A DNA stretch of 64,000 nt from Desulfosporosinus sp. (GTDB taxonomy: Bacteria > Bacillota > Desulfitobacteriia > Desulfitobacteriales > Desulfitobacteriaceae). A model generated the notes under the pieces. It saw nothing but the letters and a program-made list of their open reading frames with translations, ran no database searches and was not told the DNA's origin. The first letter of the stretch is position 1. Each line of letters opens with the position of its first letter. Positions 63,875 to 64,000 of the stretch are shown here, one piece after another. The stretch covers positions 1-64,000 of the forward strand of contig JARLHW010000115.1 in NCBI GenBank assembly GCA_031292075.1, written 5' to 3'. The position numbers and the translations under genes are program-made.

Positions 63875-64000
63875 TTATATTCTTCGAAAGCCGCGAAATG
63901 AAGCATCCTTTTCAAAATATAAAGTATGTGCTGTATTCAGTACTGTTTTCAATTGATGTTGGTAATAGTTATTAATTAAAGACTCATTGGCTTCGTAAAG
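63875..64000 (-). CDS. partial CDS at window edge, unknown product
   Basis: open frame LYEANESLINNYYQHQLKTVLNTAHTLYFEKDASFRGFRRI* running off the window. Confidence 0.4.
   Translation of the reverse strand, partial: LYEANESLINNYYQHQLKTVLNTAHTLYFEKDASFRGFRRI

Overview
This window looks like part of a Firmicutes chromosome, probably Peptococcaceae close to Desulfosporosinus/Desulfitobacterium (inferred from gene content, not verified). Almost all genes are on the minus strand. (1) About 0.3-11 kb is housekeeping and metal/cofactor genes: GNAT acetyltransferase, Fe-S aldo/keto reductase, Na/Pi-cotransporter family protein, mobB, moeA, bshC, selA, a tiny AbrB-like zinc-ribbon protein, mecA, and a 36-aa rubredoxin-like ORF absent from the supplied ORF track. 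(2) About 11-53.6 kb is a very large flagellar/chemotaxis locus: a CWB2/LRR protein, lytic transglycosylase, cheW, rod/hook genes including flgB, flgE, flgD, fliK, fliA, cheD, cheC, PilZ, flhG, flhF, flhA, flhB, fliR, fliQ, fliP, fliO, cheY, fliY, fliM, fliL, flbD, fliJ, fliI, fliH, fliG, fliF, fliE, flgC, cheB, cheW, cheA, flaG, GT2/TPR, fliT-like, fliS, fliD, yjfB-like, flagellin. (3) About 51.7-64 kb is a flagellin-glycosylation locus: a Maf/DUF115 protein with an unknown partner, then a nonulosonate pathway most like legionaminic acid, with two Gfo/Idh/MocA oxidoreductases. The most unusual material is intergenic. It includes a ~230-290 bp long-hairpin element with terminal inverted repeats in three copies, a multi-hairpin element that supplies the stop codon of mobB, a family of 'GTTCG-TGGTTCGA-TATTCG' inverted modules filling five spacers of the flagellar operon, a loop-conserved REP-like hairpin, a perfect 44-bp loopless palindrome, and a long hairpin after flgE. 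Several hairpins carry an AAGGAT apical loop. The same loop occurs in the flagellin 5' leader, where it resembles a CsrA site. A Gfo/Idh/MocA gene also appears to start with ATT in a TAATT stop/start overlap. Homology calls are from recognition of the translations; no database search was run.
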